Below are positions 61,880 through 64,000 of a stretch of 64,000 nt of DNA, piece by piece. Where the stretch lies: assembly GCA_963678705.1 (NCBI GenBank), contig OY783209.1, positions 6,944,001 to 7,008,000 of the forward strand, written 5' to 3'. The first letter of the stretch is position 1. Each line of letters starts with the position of its first letter. A program made the position numbers and the translations under genes. The notes under the pieces were generated by a model. The model was not told the origin of the DNA and did not search any database. It was given only the letters and a program-made list of their open reading frames with translations. The stretch comes from Panorpa germanica (Eukaryota; Arthropoda; Insecta; Mecoptera; Panorpidae).

Positions 61880-62834
61880 CATATATTATAATGTCCGAGG
61901 TGTATGTTTATTTTCTTATATGTTTATATTCTTATATTCTTATCTTATATTATAATGTCCGAGGTGTATGTTTGTTTTCTTATATTCTTATATTCTTATA
62001 TTCTTATATTCTTATATGTTTACGCGATTCGTATGGTAGCTCGAAAACGGCTCCATGGAAGTTTTTAAAAATTTCCTATTTCGTAGAGAAAAAAATTCTA
62101 AGACTTTTGGCGTCCTCGGATTTTTCCCTGAATTTCCTGGAAACCCGTAATTTTGGAAAAACTGGAAAAAAAGTGAACCCTTTTTTGCTGTATTACTTTT
62201 AATTCGTAAAAGATAGAAAGTTGAAATTTTGCATGTGTATTAAGGTATTCAATGCTGACATTTTTCAAAAATTAGAAATTCAAAAAGTGAAAAAGGGGGG
62301 GTTGAAGAAATTCAGGGGCCCGGTAGGGAACTTTGGAGAAAGTTCATATTCTGGATTCTAGAATAATTAAGTATATTATTAATAAAAAAAAATTCAAAAT
62401 TCCAAAATTTTATTTGGGGGCACGGGGGCAGTATTTGCCGAGAGTAAAAATTGTGCCAGAAAGTTGAAATTTTGTATATAGGCTAATCTTGGTAACTTAT
62501 TTACGAATCGAAAAAAAAAATCCCAAATTTTGAAAAAAAGTTGGTCAAATAACGCATAAATTGAAAATATTTTTTATTTTGTTAAAAAAAAAAATTTTTT
62601 TTAGTCAATTTATATGTCATGTATATGTGCGCGAGTTTATTTATTATTTCAATTTAAACATAGAACAGTTAAATATGAAATGTAATTACGAATTATTTTA
62701 TTGGTTTCAAATCATACACGTCAAAAAGACTTCGCTTTGCGACGGGGGTAAACGTTACTGGAATTTAAATTTTTACATGAAGTTCAAGCCACACATAAAA
62801 GACAGACGTCGCTTGCGACGGGGGTAAAAGCTAG
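61880..62834 (+). mobile_element. Helitron-like tandem unit 1
   Basis: It ends with a near-perfect hairpin (62807-62820, CGTCGC-TT-GCGACG), ten bases, then CTAG and a T, the layout of a Helitron 3' terminus. The 5' part has two copies of 'ataatgtccgaggtgtatg' (about 61890 and 61953) separated by a (ttatattc)n minisatellite. No Rep/helicase is encoded, so it is non-autonomous. The 5' TC end cannot be fixed. Confidence 0.75.
61910..62020. repeat. (ttatattc)n / (ttatatg)n minisatellite
   Basis: Irregular 6- to 8-base units at the 5' side of the Helitron-like unit; shorter versions recur at 62838-62858 and 63712-63755. Confidence 0.85.
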
Positions 62835-63670
62835 TATGTTTATATTCTTATATGTTTACGCGATTCGTATGGTAGCTCGAAAACGGCTCCATGGAAGTTT
62901 TTAAAAATTTCCTATTTCATAGAGAAAAAAATTCTAAGACTTTTGGCGTCCTCGGATTTTTCCCTGAATTTCCTGGAAACCCGTAATTTTGGAAAAACTG
63001 GAAAAAAAGTGAACCCTTTTTTGCTGTATTACTTTTAATTCGTAAAAGATAGAAAGTTGAAATTTTGCATGTGTATTAAGGTATTCAATGCTGACATTTT
63101 TCAAAAATTAGAAATTCAAAAAGTGAAAAAGGGGGGGTTGAAGAAATTCGGGGGCCCGGTAGGGAACTTTGGAGAAAGTTCATATTCTGGATTCTAGAAT
63201 AATTAAGTATATTATTAATAAAAAAAAATTCAAAATTCCAAAATTTTATTTGGGGGCACGGGGGCAGTATTTGCCGAGAGTAAAAATTGTGCCAGAAAGT
63301 TGAAATTTTGTATATAGGCTAATCTTGGTAACTTATTTACGAATCGAAAAAAAAAATCCCAAATTTTGAAAAAAAGTTGGTCAAATAACGCATAAATTGA
63401 AAATATTTTTTATTTTGTTAAAAAAAATAATTTTTTTTAGTCAATTTATATGTCATGTATATGTGCGCGAGTTTATTTATTATTTCAATTTAAAAATAGA
63501 ACAGTTAAATATGAAATGTAATTACGAATTATTTTATTGGTTTCAAATCATACACGCCAAGAAGACTTCGCTTTGCGACGGGGGTAAACGTTACTGGAAT
63601 TTAAATTTTTACATGAAGTTCAAGCCACACACAAAAGACAAACGTCGCTTGCGACGGGGGTAAAAGCTAG
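62835..63670 (+). mobile_element. Helitron-like tandem unit 2 (836 bp)
   Basis: It starts directly after the CTAG of unit 1 and ends with the same hairpin (63643-63656) and CTAG (63667-63670). About eight differences from unit 1 are seen over some 800 bases. It lacks the 'ataatgtccgaggtgtatg' leader and begins in the minisatellite part. The 88-codon frames at 62561-62827 and 63397-63663 are the same non-genic frame in both units. Confidence 0.8.
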
Positions 63671-64000
63671 TATATTATAATGTCCGAGGTGTATGTTTAT
63701 TTTCTTATATGTTTATATTCTTATATTCTTATATGTTTATATTCTTATATGTTTACGCGATTCGTATGGTAGCTCCTAAAACGGCTCCGTCAATGTTTCT
63801 GAAAATTTCCTATTTCGTAGAGAAAAAAATTCTAAGACTTTTGGCGTCCCCGAATTTTTCCCTGAATTTCCTGGAAACCCGTAATTTTGGAAAAACTGGA
63901 AAAAAAGTGATCCCTTTTTTGGTGTATTACTTTTAAGTCGTAAAAGATAGAAAGTTGAAATTTTGCATGTGCATTAAGCTTTTTAATGCTGACATTTCTC
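63671..64000 (+). mobile_element. Helitron-like tandem unit 3, cut by window end
   Basis: It begins right after the CTAG of unit 2 with the leader 'ataatgtccgaggtgtatg', then the minisatellite and the start of the common body. More diverged than units 1 and 2 (for example 63775-63800). It continues beyond the window. Confidence 0.78.

Noticed and set aside
62561-63663. Two nearly identical 88-codon frames
   Set aside because: They lie in the Helitron-like tandem units; identity reflects recent DNA duplication, and the frame has no coding signature.
1-64000. CRISPR array, operons, phage or bacterial systems
   Set aside because: No regularly spaced repeats, no operon-like packing and a eukaryotic repeat landscape throughout.

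Overview
This is a eukaryotic, intron-era nuclear window, very AT-rich, with long non-coding stretches and many short decayed transposons. The mixture of 5'-truncated LINEs (Jockey-type, RNase H-type and others), MITEs with TA, TTA or 8-bp duplications, Helitron-like ends and a metazoan-type Tom40 points to an arthropod, most likely an insect. I cannot fix the order from sequence alone. There is no sign of bacterial operons, CRISPR, rRNA genes or a functional tRNA. Only one open reading frame looks like a host protein: an intronless 314-residue Tom40-like mitochondrial beta-barrel at 3473-4417. All other recognisable coding stretches are C-terminal pieces of retrotransposon polyproteins or shadows in AT-rich DNA. 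LAYOUT. 1-5 kb: a LINE-D tail, a 624-bp MITE with near-perfect terminal inverted repeats, the Tom40-like gene, then an internally deleted relative of that MITE. 5-13 kb: a LINE-B tail with a 17-bp target duplication, a short MITE, a Jockey tail interrupted by a LINE-A tail, a degenerate Helitron 3' end, a TIR-bounded tRNA-like sequence, a long AT microsatellite and an unidentified coding tail with poly(A). 13-18 kb: no recognisable feature. 18-25 kb: a LINE-C tail, a 794-bp PIF/Harbinger-like MITE (TAA duplication), a 303-bp MITE and a second copy of the 624-bp MITE. 25-31.4 kb: LINE-B, LINE-D (one copy split by LINE-A) and LINE-C tails, then a 572-bp Harbinger-like MITE whose empty target site survives in an inverted repeat copy at 35.5 kb. 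33-42 kb: the longest LINE-A piece (RNase H end plus CCHC-like finger), the third 624-bp MITE, LINE-B and LINE-D remnants and a Jockey tail with a clean 12-bp duplication. 43-53 kb: degenerate tandem repeats, AT microsatellites, a 179-bp hAT-like MITE with 8-bp duplication, several LINE-A tails and a LINE-B copy with a 20-bp duplication. 53-60 kb: mostly unannotatable AT-rich DNA with a 35-bp-arm hairpin and an 866-bp MITE. 61.9-64 kb: a head-to-tail array of about 836-bp Helitron-like units, the first two roughly 99% identical by eye. HOW IT FITS. The window reads as gene-poor DNA colonised in layers. LINE insertions are nearly all short 3' tails, which is the expected product of incomplete target-primed reverse transcription. 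Nested insertions give a relative order: LINE-A is younger than Jockey and LINE-D, and the Harbinger-like MITE is younger than the repeat that carries it. All eight LINE-A tails lie on the minus strand. I did not find a convincing new multi-gene system; the best candidates for a second look are the intronless Tom40-like gene, the tandem Helitron-like array, the tRNA-like sequence between inverted repeats and the LINE-A orientation run.
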